DNA from: Stutzerimonas stutzeri
Lineage (GTDB): Bacteria; Pseudomonadota; Gammaproteobacteria; Pseudomonadales; Pseudomonadaceae
Length of the DNA stretch: 46,715 nt
Direction: 5' to 3'
Assembly: GCF_000952685.1 (NCBI RefSeq)
Contig: NZ_JYHV01000030.1
Coordinates: 1-46,715, forward strand
Shown: piece by piece, positions 34,188-45,182 of the stretch
Position numbering within the stretch: position 1 is the first letter of the stretch
Layout: each line of letters begins with the position of its first letter
The notes under the pieces: generated by a model
Told to the model about the DNA's origin: nothing
The model's database searches: none
What the model saw: only the letters and a program-made list of their open reading frames with translations
Translations under genes and position numbers: made by a program

Positions 34188-35888
34188 ATGTCCCGTGAAA
34201 CCTGGCGTGCCGCCCTCGCCGCCTATGCCAGCCCCGCCTCGCTGACGCTGCTGGTGCTCGGCTTCGCCGCAGGCCTACCCGCTATTCTGGTGTTTTCCAC
34301 ACTTTCGGTATGGCTCCGCGAAGCGGGCGTCTCGCGCGAAACGATTGGCTTCGCCAGCTGGATCAGCCTGGCTTATGCCTTTAAATGGGTCTGGTCGCCA
34401 ATGCTCGACCAATGGCGTCTGCCGTGGATAGGCGCGCTGGGCCGGCGCCGTTCCTGGTTGGTGCTGTCGCAGTCGGTGATTGCCATTGGTTTGGTTGGCA
34501 TGGCGCTGTGCAACCCGCAATACAACTTGACCATGCTGATTGCACTCGCCGTCGCGGTGGCCTTCGCCTCGGCGACCCAGGACATCGCCATCGACGCCTA
34601 TCGCTTGGAGATTGCCGAGGACAAACTGCAGGCCACGCTGGCGGCTAGCTATATGACGGGCTACCGGATCGCCATGCTGTTGGCGAGCGCCGGCGCGCTG
34701 TTTCTTGCCGAATGGCTGGGCTCCACCAATGTCGAATACAGCCAGAGCGCATGGGCTACCACCTACGTTGCCTTTGCGCTGCTGATTCTGCCGGGTCTGG
34801 TCACTAGCCTGCTGATCCCTGAGCCAGAGGGTGCCGCGCCGCTTCCCAACGAGCCCTCGAAGTACAGTTTCAATCATCAGTTGGCGGGTGTCGGCTTGCT
34901 GCTGGTGCTGCTGGTATCCCTGCCGGCGATGATCAACGCGCTGATCGCACAGGCCTGGCCACGGGCGATCTTGTATCTCTTGTTCATCATCGGTTCGCTG
35001 TCGCCCTGGGGGCGCGCGCTGCTGGTGCCGGTTCGCCAGATGCTGCACCAGGCCGGCCAGCGCCAGCGTCCGGCACGGTTCGATTTCGTCCACCAGGCGG
35101 TCTCGGTGATCGTGCTGATCATCCTGATGGTGTCGACCACCGGCATGTTCCAGTCCTACTGGGGCGGTTACTGGCCGCGTGGCACCATGTATCTGTTGAT
35201 CTGCTGGGGTTGTCTCTCCGGCCCCGGACGGATACTGATGGGACCGGTCCTGACACCCATCACCGATTTCATCCTGCGCTATCGCTGGCAGGCGCTGCTG
35301 CTGCTGGGGCTAATCGCCACGTACCGGATGTCCGACACCGTGATGGGCGTCATGGCCAATGTCTTCTACATCGACCAGGGTTTCAGCAAGGACCAGATTG
35401 CAAGTGTCAGCAAGCTGTTCGGGCTGATCATGACCCTGCTCGGCGCTGCTTTCGGTGGCCTCTTGATCGTGCGCTTCAGCATCTTGCCGATCCTGTTCAT
35501 CGGCGGCCTTGCATCCGCCGCGACCAATCTCTTGTTCATGCTGTTGGTGGAAATGGGCGCCAATCTGAACATGCTGATCGTCACCATTTCCTGCGACAAT
35601 TTCAGCGGAGGCCTGGCTTCCACCGCCTTCGTTGCCTACTTGTCGAGCCTCACCAACCTGAAATTCTCCGCCACACAGTACGCGCTGCTGAGCTCGTTGA
35701 TGCTGCTGCTGCCGCGGCTACTGGGCGGCTACTCCGGTGTCATGGTCGAACATCTCGGTTACAGCGATTTCTTCCTGGCCACCGCACTGCTCGGTGTACC
35801 GACCCTGGTACTGATCGCCTGGCAGTGGTCACGCAGCCGCAGGCAACCGGAGCCGGCCGATCCGTTGGCCAGCACTGAGCGGAGCTAA
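34188..35888 (+). CDS. ampG: muropeptide permease AmpG
   Basis: This inner-membrane proton symporter of the major facilitator superfamily imports anhydromuropeptides for cell-wall recycling and so influences ampC beta-lactamase induction. The 566-residue protein has about 14 hydrophobic segments and the AmpG-like motifs SLAYAFKWVWSPMLDQWRLP and ATQDIAIDAYRLEI near the N-terminal half. No ampD or nagZ gene is near. The ribosome site before ATG 34188 is weak. A bidirectional terminator directly follows the stop codon. Confidence 0.93.
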   Translation: MSRETWRAALAAYASPASLTLLVLGFAAGLPAILVFSTLSVWLREAGVSRETIGFASWISLAYAFKWVWSPMLDQWRLPWIGALGRRRSWLVLSQSVIAIGLVGMALCNPQYNLTMLIALAVAVAFASATQDIAIDAYRLEIAEDKLQATLAASYMTGYRIAMLLASAGALFLAEWLGSTNVEYSQSAWATTYVAFALLILPGLVTSLLIPEPEGAAPLPNEPSKYSFNHQLAGVGLLLVLLVSLPAMINALIAQAWPRAILYLLFIIGSLSPWGRALLVPVRQMLHQAGQRQRPARFDFVHQAVSVIVLIILMVSTTGMFQSYWGGYWPRGTMYLLICWGCLSGPGRILMGPVLTPITDFILRYRWQALLLLGLIATYRMSDTVMGVMANVFYIDQGFSKDQIASVSKLFGLIMTLLGAAFGGLLIVRFSILPILFIGGLASAATNLLFMLLVEMGANLNMLIVTISCDNFSGGLASTAFVAYLSSLTNLKFSATQYALLSSLMLLLPRLLGGYSGVMVEHLGYSDFFLATALLGVPTLVLIAWQWSRSRRQPEPADPLASTERS

Positions 35889-35912
35889 AAAAAGCCGGCA
35901 ATCGCCGGCTTT
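35887..35912. terminator. bidirectional rho-independent terminator between ampG and mscS
   Basis: AAAGCCGGC (35891-35899) and GCCGGCTTT (35904-35912) form a perfect 9-bp stem with loop AATC. An A-run precedes it and a T-rich stretch follows it, so it can terminate both ampG (plus) and the convergent mechanosensitive channel gene (minus). Confidence 0.9.
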
Positions 35913-35930
35913 CCTTTTCCATGCTGAACC

Positions 35931-36755
35931 TCAGCTCTGAACCAGATGCACCACACGCTGGGGAAACGGAATGCCGATGCCCGCCTCGTCGAAGCGCTCT
36001 TTCAACCGCTCGGTGAAATCGAAGGTCACCGGCCAGAAATCACCGGTCGCCACCCAAACCCGCAACGACAGATTGACCGAACTATCGCCCAGTCCTGTCA
36101 CGAAGACCACCGGCTCGGGATCACGTAGTACCCGCTCATCCTGCGCGATTTCCAGCAGAATCTGGCGCGCCAACTTGATATCCGCACCGTAGTCGATGCC
36201 AACGTTGATGTCGGCGCGACGACGCGGCTCGCGCGAATAGTTGGTGATATGCCCGTTGGACAAGCTTCCGTTGGGCACGACGATGGTCTTGTTATCGGCA
36301 GACTTGAGCACCGTGTGGAAAATCTGAATCGCATGCACGGTACCGGCAACACCCTGTGCCTCGATCCACTCGCCAACGCGAATCGGTCGGAACAGCAGGA
36401 TCAAGACGCCGCCGGCAAAATTGGCCAGACTGCCCTGCAACGCCAGGCCAATGGCCAGACCGGCAGCACCGATCACAGCGATGAACGATGTCGTTTCCAC
36501 CCCGATCATCGACGCCACGCTGACCAGCAACAGCACCTTCAGGATGACGCTCGACAGGCTTTCGATGAAACCGTGCAGCGAAGGATCCACTTGACGGCGC
36601 TGCAGCAAACCGCCGATTTTGCTGACGAGCTTGTTGATCAGCCACCAGCCAACCAGGAAGGTTGCCAACGCCAGTAGCACCTGGGCGCCGTACTGCAGAA
36701 CGATCGGCAACCATGCCTCGGATAGATCAACCAGATAATCGACACTGAAATCCAT
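35931..36755 (-). CDS. small-conductance mechanosensitive channel (MscS family)
   Basis: This 274-residue inner-membrane channel opens under membrane tension to release solutes after osmotic downshock. It has three hydrophobic segments; the pore helix TM3 carries the Gly/Ala pattern IGAAGLAIGLALQGSLANFAGGV followed by FRPIRVGEWI, as in E. coli MscS. The beta domain has VPNGSLSNGHITNYSREPRRR. The length is close to MscS (286). Confidence 0.93.
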   Translation of the reverse strand: MDFSVDYLVDLSEAWLPIVLQYGAQVLLALATFLVGWWLINKLVSKIGGLLQRRQVDPSLHGFIESLSSVILKVLLLVSVASMIGVETTSFIAVIGAAGLAIGLALQGSLANFAGGVLILLFRPIRVGEWIEAQGVAGTVHAIQIFHTVLKSADNKTIVVPNGSLSNGHITNYSREPRRRADINVGIDYGADIKLARQILLEIAQDERVLRDPEPVVFVTGLGDSSVNLSLRVWVATGDFWPVTFDFTERLKERFDEAGIGIPFPQRVVHLVQS

Positions 36756-36811
36756 CAGTAAAAGTCTCCTTGGGGTGCGGAGCGAGTCGGCCGACAGGCC
36801 GCTCGGCAGTG

Positions 36812-36833
36812 AAAAGGGCGCGCCTGCGCGCCC
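36812..36833 (-). terminator. terminator after yajQ
   Basis: GGGCGCGC and GCGCGCCC (36816-36833) form a GC-rich hairpin. Reading on the minus strand it is followed by four T residues (36815-36812). It lies 6 bases after the yajQ stop. Confidence 0.65.
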
Positions 36834-36839
36834 AGCGGA

Positions 36840-37319
36840 TCAATCGCGGAAGTTATTGAACTGTAACGGCATACCGAAATCCTTGGCCCGCAGTAAAGCA
36901 ATGGCTTCCTGCAGATCATCGCGCTTCTTGCCAGTCACCCGAACCTGCTCGCCCAGGATCGCCGCCTGCACCTTGAGTTTGGCGTCCTTGATATGGGCAA
37001 CGATTTTCTTGGCCAGCTCTTTGTCGATGCCTTCGCGCAGCACGACTTCCTGCTTGACCGATTTGCCCGATGGGTAGGGATCTTTGAATTCCAGGCATTG
37101 GATGTCGATCTTGCGCTTGACCAGGCTCAGCTTCAAAATTTCAAGCATCTGTTCCAGCTGGAAATCGGCATCTGCGGTCAAGTGGACCGTCAGGTCCTTC
37201 AGCTCAAAAGTGCCTTTACCGCGCAAATCGTAACGCCGGTCCAGCTCTTTGAGGGCATTGTCGATGGCGTTGGTAACTTCGTGCTTGTCCAATTCGGACA
37301 CCACGTCGAACGAGGGCAT
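36840..37319 (-). CDS. yajQ: YajQ family nucleotide-binding protein
   Basis: This 159-residue cytosolic protein belongs to the YajQ family, members of which bind cyclic-di-GMP in Xanthomonas and Pseudomonas and affect virulence and biofilm through transcription factors. The sequence is typical from [25 protein letters not shown] to the C-terminal FNNFRD. AAAGGAGG is a strong ribosome site. The neighbouring gene on the opposite strand is a degenerate GGDEF response regulator, so it lies in a region rich in cyclic-di-GMP-related genes. Confidence 0.97.
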   Translation of the reverse strand: MPSFDVVSELDKHEVTNAIDNALKELDRRYDLRGKGTFELKDLTVHLTADADFQLEQMLEILKLSLVKRKIDIQCLEFKDPYPSGKSVKQEVVLREGIDKELAKKIVAHIKDAKLKVQAAILGEQVRVTGKKRDDLQEAIALLRAKDFGMPLQFNNFRD

Positions 37320-37460
37320 GGGCTTCCTCCTTTAAGAACGGCGCAAGGGTGTGACCCAGCGCGCTTAGCTTGACGGTTCAAATGGGCCATCATTATAACT
37401 GTTCAGGCCAATGGCCCCGCTACCGGTGTTACGGCACTTCCCCTTTCTCCGAGCCCATGC

Positions 37461-39343
<1,883 letters not shown>

Positions 39344-39385
39344 GGCACCGCTACCCTGCTGAAACACCCTTCAGCTGTCCTTACC

Positions 39386-41395
39386 ATGACCCTGCGCCAG
39401 CGCCTTGAAAATCTCCCGGTCGGCCGCAAGTTGCTGGTCGCCCTGCTCGTACTGCTTGCCGCAGTGCTGCTGGTGTCCAACCTGGCGTTCATCAGTGCGG
39501 CCTATTGGATTTCCCGCCAGAGCGTCGCGCCTCAGGCGATGCACACGCTTGGCGCGCTGCTCGCGACACCCGAATTGAGCGATCGCGCGCTGGAATCCGC
39601 AACAGCTGCCGACGAGTTACTGCAGAAGCTGAACGACTACGCCCCGCTACGTGCAGCAGTGGTCTACGACAGCGCTGGTCGGCGCCTGGCACAGTTGTAT
39701 CGCGGCGATCCGCTCGACCTGCCGCAGCAGATCAGCGAACTGCCGACCTGGCAAAAGACCGAGATGCGGGCCAACCTGCTGGTGGAGCTGCCGCAAACCG
39801 CAGGGCCTCCGGGTTATCTGCTGATCATTGCCAGCAGCGAACTGCCCGGAGCCTTCTATACCGGCACCCTGACTGCCAGTCTCGTCATTCTGCTGGCCAG
39901 TCTGCTGCTCTGGGCGTTGGTGGCCCGGCAGATCCGCCAGGCGATTACCCGTCCGATCCGCGACCTCGAGGCGCTATCCCGCCAGGTCACGCGCGAAGAA
40001 AACTATTCCCTGCGGGCGACGGCGAAAAACCAGGATGAAATTGGCCATCTGGCCGACGCCTTCAATACGATGCTGTCGCGCATGGAAGCACGCGAACAGC
40101 AGCTCAAGCGTGCCCGCGACGATGCCCAGGACGCATTCGACCACGCCCAGGGCCTAGCGGAGGAAACCCGTCATTCCAACCGCAAGCTAGAGCTGGAAGT
40201 TCAGGTTCGCAGCAAGATCGAGAAAAAGCTCACCGGCTTTCAGAACTACCTGAACAGCATCATCGATTCGATGCCCTCGGTGCTCATTGCACTGGACGAA
40301 CAACTTTATGTGACCCAGTGGAATCAGCAGGCCAGCGCGCTTTCCGGTACCTCTATCGATGACGCACTGAATCAGCCGGTATTCATCGCCTTCGAGCCGC
40401 TGAAACCCTTCCTGACCCAGATCCGCCGAACTTCCGAACGTCACCAGGTGGAAAAGATCGAGCGAGTCACCTGGATGTTCAACGACGAGCCCCGCCACTA
40501 CGCGCTGACGTTTTATCCATTGATGGGCGGCGGTGGTCGCGGGGTGGTAATTCGTATCGACGACATCACCGAGCGCATCAACATGGAGGAAATCATGGTG
40601 CAATCGGAAAAGATGCTGTCGGTGGGCGGCCTCGCCGCAGGCATGGCGCATGAAATCAACAATCCCCTGGGCGCCATTCTGCATAACGCGCAAAACATTC
40701 GCCGACGCCTGTCGCCAGATCTGGAACGCAATCGTGAGGCTGCCGCCGAAACCGGCGTACTGCTGGAGGCGGTGAATCAGTACCTGCAGCGGCGGGAAAT
40801 CCCGCAACTGCTCGACGGGATACAGCAGGCAGGCTCCCGGGCAGCCAAGATCGTCAGCCATATGCTGAGCTTCAGTCGCCTGAGCAACCGGCAGCTGGCC
40901 GATTGCCAGCTGACCGTGCTGATCGATCAGGCGCTGGAGATCGCGGGCGGTGACTTCGCGCTGCTGGACGGCTTCGATTTCCGTTCCATCGAGATCATTC
41001 GCGATTTCGATCCGCAAGTAGACCGTGTGCCCTGCATTGGCAACGAACTCGAACAGGTGTTACTGAACCTGCTGAAAAACGCCGCGCAAGCCATCCATCA
41101 GAAACCAGACCGACGCCGCGGGCAGATCACGCTGCGCACACGCCTGAATCCGCCGTGGGCCGAGATCCAGGTGGAAGACAACGGTGTCGGCATTCCCGAG
41201 CATATTCGCAAACGAATCTTCGAGCCTTTTTTCACCACCAAAGAGGTGGGCCAGGGAACCGGGCTGGGTCTTTCCGTTTCGTATTTCATCATCACCAACA
41301 ATCACAAGGGTCAGATGGAAGTGCAGAGCAGGCCGGATCAGGGCACCGTTTTCACCCTGCGCCTGCCACTGACATCGCCCTCAGATACCAACTGA
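39386..41395 (+). CDS. sensor histidine kinase with HAMP and PAS domains
   Basis: This inner-membrane sensor kinase of 669 residues has TM1 at about 16-38, a short periplasmic domain (39-160), TM2 at about 161-182, a HAMP domain, a coiled coil (about 230-285), a PAS domain (about 287-395), and a kinase core. The H-box is GMAHEINNPLGAIL with H422, the N-box NLLKNAAQAI, and the G-boxes VEDNGVGIP and GTGLGLS. It has no attached receiver, so it needs a separate response regulator; the REC-degenerate-GGDEF protein two genes upstream is the obvious candidate. The layout matches what I recall of PA4398, which affects swarming and biofilm in P. aeruginosa. The signal is unknown. Confidence 0.88.
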   Translation: MTLRQRLENLPVGRKLLVALLVLLAAVLLVSNLAFISAAYWISRQSVAPQAMHTLGALLATPELSDRALESATAADELLQKLNDYAPLRAAVVYDSAGRRLAQLYRGDPLDLPQQISELPTWQKTEMRANLLVELPQTAGPPGYLLIIASSELPGAFYTGTLTASLVILLASLLLWALVARQIRQAITRPIRDLEALSRQVTREENYSLRATAKNQDEIGHLADAFNTMLSRMEAREQQLKRARDDAQDAFDHAQGLAEETRHSNRKLELEVQVRSKIEKKLTGFQNYLNSIIDSMPSVLIALDEQLYVTQWNQQASALSGTSIDDALNQPVFIAFEPLKPFLTQIRRTSERHQVEKIERVTWMFNDEPRHYALTFYPLMGGGGRGVVIRIDDITERINMEEIMVQSEKMLSVGGLAAGMAHEINNPLGAILHNAQNIRRRLSPDLERNREAAAETGVLLEAVNQYLQRREIPQLLDGIQQAGSRAAKIVSHMLSFSRLSNRQLADCQLTVLIDQALEIAGGDFALLDGFDFRSIEIIRDFDPQVDRVPCIGNELEQVLLNLLKNAAQAIHQKPDRRRGQITLRTRLNPPWAEIQVEDNGVGIPEHIRKRIFEPFFTTKEVGQGTGLGLSVSYFIITNNHKGQMEVQSRPDQGTVFTLRLPLTSPSDTN

Positions 41396-41416
41396 AGCTG
41401 AACCTGGGACTTACCG

Positions 41417-42007
41417 ATGGGCAACCGACTCTCCAAGATCTACACCCGTACCGGCGATGCCGGGGAAACCGGCCTGGCCGATGGTCGCCGGGTCCCCAAG
41501 AATCATCCGCGAATCGAAGCCATGGGTGAGATCGATACACTCAATAGCCAGTTGGGCCTGCTGCTCGCCGAACTGGCCGAAGCCCAGGCACGCTGGCCGG
41601 ATCTGGCTGAACTGATCGAAGTCCTGAGCCCCTGTCAGCACCGCCTGTTCGACCTGGGCGGTGAGTTGGCGATGCCGGATTATCAAGCGTTGAACGACGC
41701 AGAGGTGGCTCGCCTCGAGGCCGCAATCGATCACTGGAACGTCGAACTCGGGCCGCTCGAGGATTTCATCATGCCGGGTGGCACACGATTGATCGCGCTC
41801 GCTCACCTGTGCCGCAGCATGGCGCGAACGAGCGAACGGCGCTGTCAGCAGCTCAACGCTCTCGAGCCGCTGCGCCCAGTCGGCCTGGCCTATCTCAATC
41901 GCCTCTCGGACCTGTTCTTCGTCGTTGCTCGGCTGATCGCGCGTCGCCAAGGCTGCGCCGAAATCCTCTGGCATGCCGCCAGCGCACCCGCCAACGCCGA
42001 TGCCTGA
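41417..42007 (+). CDS. PduO-type cob(I)alamin adenosyltransferase
   Basis: This 196-residue cytosolic enzyme transfers the adenosyl group of ATP to cob(I)alamin, making coenzyme B12. The N-terminal ATP site IYTRTGDAGETGLADG and the C-terminal block HLCRSMARTSERRC and YLNRLSDLFFVVAR are diagnostic for the PduO family. It starts 21 bases after the kinase gene, and its last 8 bases overlap the start of the next gene (ATGCCTGA), so translation is probably coupled. No other cobalamin genes are nearby. Confidence 0.92.
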   Translation: MGNRLSKIYTRTGDAGETGLADGRRVPKNHPRIEAMGEIDTLNSQLGLLLAELAEAQARWPDLAELIEVLSPCQHRLFDLGGELAMPDYQALNDAEVARLEAAIDHWNVELGPLEDFIMPGGTRLIALAHLCRSMARTSERRCQQLNALEPLRPVGLAYLNRLSDLFFVVARLIARRQGCAEILWHAASAPANADA

Positions 42008-43028
42008 GCAAAGCGCAGACCGACACGAACGCTTCCGTAACGGGCTGCACGCAGCCTGGGAAGCATTCATCGTTCTGCTGGTATGCATCAACCTCGGGTT
42101 GATCCTGTTCGACAGCCTGTTCACCGTAGCACCGCTCAATCAGGCATTCGCCGAATGGTTGCCTACGCTGCATCAGCGTTACGACGCGTTGATTCACCGC
42201 AACTTCCAACTGATCGATCTCGGTTTCGTCGCCATATTCGTTCTCGACGTGCTCCTCGGTTGGACCGTTGCGTTGTTCGAACGACGGTACGCACGCTGGT
42301 ACTACTACCCCTTCGCCCACTGGTACGACGTGCTCGGCTGTATCCCGCTGAGCGGTTTCCGCTGGCTACGCGTGCTGCGAGTCGGCAGCCTGCTACTTCG
42401 ACTGCAACGCCTGGGCCTGATCGATGTCCGCCAATGGGCGATTTTCGGCCTGGTCTATCGCTACTATTCACTTCTGCTCGAAGAGCTGTCCGATCGCGTC
42501 ATGGTCCGGCTGTTCAGCCGCATGCAACAAGAAATAGGCGCCAGCGACGACCTATCCCGAAGGCTGCTGGAGGAAGTGGTGAAGCCGCGCAAAGAGCGGC
42601 TGCTCGATGACCTGTCGCGACGCCTGCACAGCATGTTGGAGAGCGGCTATCGAGACAACCGTGGCGCCATCGAAGGCTACGTCGGCGGCCTGATCCACCA
42701 GGCGCTGGCAAATAATCCCGAGGTGAGCCGCCTGCGCCGCCTACCGTTGGGTGACCGAGTCGCCGAGACGCTGGACGAAGCCCTCACCGACATCGCCGCA
42801 CGGTTGCTACAAGGCGCGGTCGACGGTCTGCAGGGCGCTCAGTTTCAACGTTTGGCCCGCAACCTGGCTGACGAATGTTTCGAGGCCTGGGTTTACCAGG
42901 ACGAGAACACGGATCTCGCCCTGGAAGAACTGCTGGTCGATGTCATAGAAGTGCTCAAGCAGCAGGTGCTCGACCGGCGCTGGAGCCGCTTTGTCGGACC
43001 TATCGAGCCGCCAACCCCACCGAGCTAG
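42000..43028 (+). CDS. membrane protein with voltage-sensor-like domain but no channel pore
   Basis: This 342-residue protein has about four hydrophobic segments in the first 140 residues (about 20-42, 70-95, 100-118, 120-140). The last is S4-like: arginines at 121, 124 and 127, then 134 and 137, are spaced by three residues (RWLRVLRVG, then RLQRLG). Acidic residues in the second segment (IDLGF, VLDVLL) could be counter-charges. No selectivity filter such as TVGYG and no S5-S6 pair follow. Instead a cytosolic, helix-rich C-terminal part of about 200 residues is charged (KPRKERLLDDLSRRLH). Relatives are usually annotated as ion transporter. The start at 42000 overlaps the adenosyltransferase stop. 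The role is unknown: proton conduction or voltage sensing with a cytosolic output are possibilities. Confidence 0.75.
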   Translation: MPEQSADRHERFRNGLHAAWEAFIVLLVCINLGLILFDSLFTVAPLNQAFAEWLPTLHQRYDALIHRNFQLIDLGFVAIFVLDVLLGWTVALFERRYARWYYYPFAHWYDVLGCIPLSGFRWLRVLRVGSLLLRLQRLGLIDVRQWAIFGLVYRYYSLLLEELSDRVMVRLFSRMQQEIGASDDLSRRLLEEVVKPRKERLLDDLSRRLHSMLESGYRDNRGAIEGYVGGLIHQALANNPEVSRLRRLPLGDRVAETLDEALTDIAARLLQGAVDGLQGAQFQRLARNLADECFEAWVYQDENTDLALEELLVDVIEVLKQQVLDRRWSRFVGPIEPPTPPS

Positions 43029-43071
43029 GGCCTGTTACCGGCTGCGAGTCGCAGCGAAACATCAACGCGGC

Positions 43072-43845
43072 CTAATATGATCTCGCGGCGGCGGCGCCGT
43101 GCTGTTGATCGATACGCGAACCGACGACCATCTCGGTGGCCCAGTTGACCAAAATATCCGTGTAGGCCTTTTGGCAGCTCTCATTGGCCAGAGCATGATC
43201 GGCACCGAGAATGATGCGGTGCGTCAGCGAGTGCGTCTGCTGAAAGGCCGCGCGATAACTCATGATCGTGCTGTGCGGAACCAGATGATCGTGTTCCGAC
43301 TCGACAATCAGCACATCGCCGCGAAACTCGGCGCAAGCGGCCAGTGCCCGATTTTCCTCTGGAGCAACCCGGCGGCCACGCAGCTGATTGAGCGTATCGC
43401 GATCCAGCTGTCGCTTGGGCATGGCCCAGTCATCATCACCGTATAGGGCCGGCACACGCATCGCCAGCCACCTGACCGGCCGCAAGGATGTGAGCAAGGC
43501 GGCCAGGTAGCCGCCATAACTGGTACCCACCACAGCGATCGCGGCAGGATCGATGTTCGGGTGCTGCGCCAGCAAATCGTAAGCCGCCAGCAGGTCGCGC
43601 AGATTCTGCTCGCGCGTAACGGTCTGCTGTTGAGCCAAGGTCAGGGCATGCCCCCGCAAATCGAACGACAGGCATATGCAGCCTAGCCCAGCGATACCGC
43701 GCGCGCGTGTCAAATCGCGTTCCTGACTGCCGCCCCAGCCATGCACGAAAAGCACGCCCGGTAATTTTGTCGGCGGCGACAGGAAAGTGCCGGCAATGTG
43801 TTCGTCATCCACAAGGATATCCACGCATTCACTCTGGGTTGCCAT
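43072..43845 (-). CDS. alpha/beta hydrolase
   Basis: This 257-residue cytosolic hydrolase has the canonical fold: oxyanion region FVHGWGGSQ, nucleophile elbow GTSYGG with S109, and probable D186 (ESEHD) and H217 (GADHAL) completing the triad. The fold class resembles dienelactone- or acylpeptide-hydrolase-like esterases. Its start lies inside the end of the DUF3182 gene (17-base overlap), so both are translated from one transcript. The substrate is unknown, but the coupling suggests it acts on a compound made or modified by the DUF3182 protein. Confidence 0.85.
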   Translation of the reverse strand: MATQSECVDILVDDEHIAGTFLSPPTKLPGVLFVHGWGGSQERDLTRARGIAGLGCICLSFDLRGHALTLAQQQTVTREQNLRDLLAAYDLLAQHPNIDPAAIAVVGTSYGGYLAALLTSLRPVRWLAMRVPALYGDDDWAMPKRQLDRDTLNQLRGRRVAPEENRALAACAEFRGDVLIVESEHDHLVPHSTIMSYRAAFQQTHSLTHRIILGADHALANESCQKAYTDILVNWATEMVVGSRIDQQHGAAAARSY

Positions 43846-44956
43846 AGTCCTCCACCAATGCGTATTTGGTTATGAATCCGACTTCGGCGTCGTCACCACG
43901 AAACAGCACGGTCGCACCTTCAGGCACGGTCGATTCGCCGTACAGCTCGACCGATGAGGCATGAACGACCTTGCCGCCCCGGCCCTGCGCGAATGCCTCC
44001 AGCGCCGCGACCTCCGCACTGCTGGCACCGCCGATTCGCCAGGACTGCTCCAGCACACCGGAACAGGCCCGCCCTCGGTCATCGATGCCCTGGGCGATAT
44101 CGTAGTTGCGTCGAGAGGCATAGAAGTTACGAAAGCAATCCGACGCGGCCGCGTCATAGACCTGAGCCTGAGAGATGGCAAGACGAGTCCTTTCCGGCAG
44201 ATCCAAGTCCAATAACGTATCGAAGTCGCCATCGACGACCAGCAGATCCGAGCCGCCATACACGGTGTCACCCGCGTTGTCGGGAGTCAGGCGCTGGGTC
44301 CCGTAATAGCTCAGAATTCGTCCCGCAACGCGTATCTGCCCCACGCTGAACGTGGTCACGTGCTCCAGATTCGCCTCAAGAACCAGCCCGAATTGGGCCA
44401 ATTCGGCTTCATCCACGTTTTCCAGGGCGTGATCGAGTGCCTGAACAGTGCTCACCCGTTCCTGTCCTCGGCCACCGGTGGCCCGTACTGGCTTGATTCT
44501 CAACGCCCCTTCGTTCAGCAGACGCCGCCCAGCCTCACGCGCATCGTGCAGGGAAAACACACTGTAGCCGGGCAAAACGCCGCCCGTGACACGACGGGAG
44601 AACTCTCGCGACCAGCCAAGGGGGGAGTCGGCATCCGGGCGTACCAGAGGATGGGTGATCGCCTTGGTCTCGATAAAGGCATGCGGTACGACACCACCAA
44701 ACAGATCCCGCTCGCCCTCCAGTCCCAGTTTGCGCGCCAGATCCGTACCGACCACAGTGGAAGAAGGCACGAAATAGAGCGGACACGGATAGCTGGCCTC
44801 TGCGTCGTACTCACCGAGAAAGGCAAGCCCTTGCAGCGCTGCCAGGCGCTTGGCGAGCTGCTCGTGCACGACCTTTTCGTGCTCGGGTTCGTTGGGTCGA
44901 TTGGTCAGGGTTACGACAGCCCCTCGAGTGTCTTGCGGGGTATCCGCACTCTTCAT
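43829..44956 (-). CDS. DUF3182 protein with ATP-grasp-like motifs
   Basis: This 375-residue cytosolic protein matches DUF3182. It contains KPVRATGGRG (155-164), which looks like the glycine-rich nucleotide loop of ATP-grasp ligases. Downstream GLVLEANLEHVTTFSVGQIRV (LEANLE at 193-198) resembles the ATP-grasp strand that contacts adenine and metal. If so it would join a carboxylate to an amine or thiol using ATP. I infer this from motif shape only. ATG 44956 is chosen because GGAG lies upstream; a further start at 45040 would add 28 residues. It overlaps the alpha/beta hydrolase gene by 17 bases. Nothing else in the neighbourhood reveals the product. Confidence 0.7.
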   Translation of the reverse strand: MKSADTPQDTRGAVVTLTNRPNEPEHEKVVHEQLAKRLAALQGLAFLGEYDAEASYPCPLYFVPSSTVVGTDLARKLGLEGERDLFGGVVPHAFIETKAITHPLVRPDADSPLGWSREFSRRVTGGVLPGYSVFSLHDAREAGRRLLNEGALRIKPVRATGGRGQERVSTVQALDHALENVDEAELAQFGLVLEANLEHVTTFSVGQIRVAGRILSYYGTQRLTPDNAGDTVYGGSDLLVVDGDFDTLLDLDLPERTRLAISQAQVYDAAASDCFRNFYASRRNYDIAQGIDDRGRACSGVLEQSWRIGGASSAEVAALEAFAQGRGGKVVHASSVELYGESTVPEGATVLFRGDDAEVGFITKYALVEDYGNPE

Positions 44957-45130
44957 AGGTGGATTCGCTCCATGGACTACAGGTACATGCGCGACGAAGC
45001 GACCGATCGCCGCTTCCTTCGCTCGTTTCCACCCGACCAAAGCGGATCCGGTGTATCGAGTAGACCCCTGTTTTACGCTATCTATCCTGCAGCCCAGCCA
45101 GCCGCGACCGGCCTCCAGTCCGCAAAAATA

Positions 45131-45168
45131 AAAAAGGGGAAGTAGACGGACGTCTGCTTCCCCTTTTT
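45131..45168. terminator. strong rho-independent terminator of ahpF
   Basis: AAAAAGGGGAAG (45131-45142) pairs with CTTCCCCTTTTT (45157-45168), and the inner sequence extends the stem to a tight loop. Reading on the minus strand the stem is followed by another run of T residues. It lies 15 bases after the ahpF stop and upstream of the DUF3182 gene, so the two are separate units. Confidence 0.93.
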
Positions 45169-45182
45169 CGTTAGCGCTGTGC

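Noticed and set aside
37393..37400. TATAAT-like sequence upstream of yajQ
   Set aside because: A good -10-like hexamer can be read on the minus strand, but no acceptable -35 box lies at the right distance, so I did not list it as a promoter.
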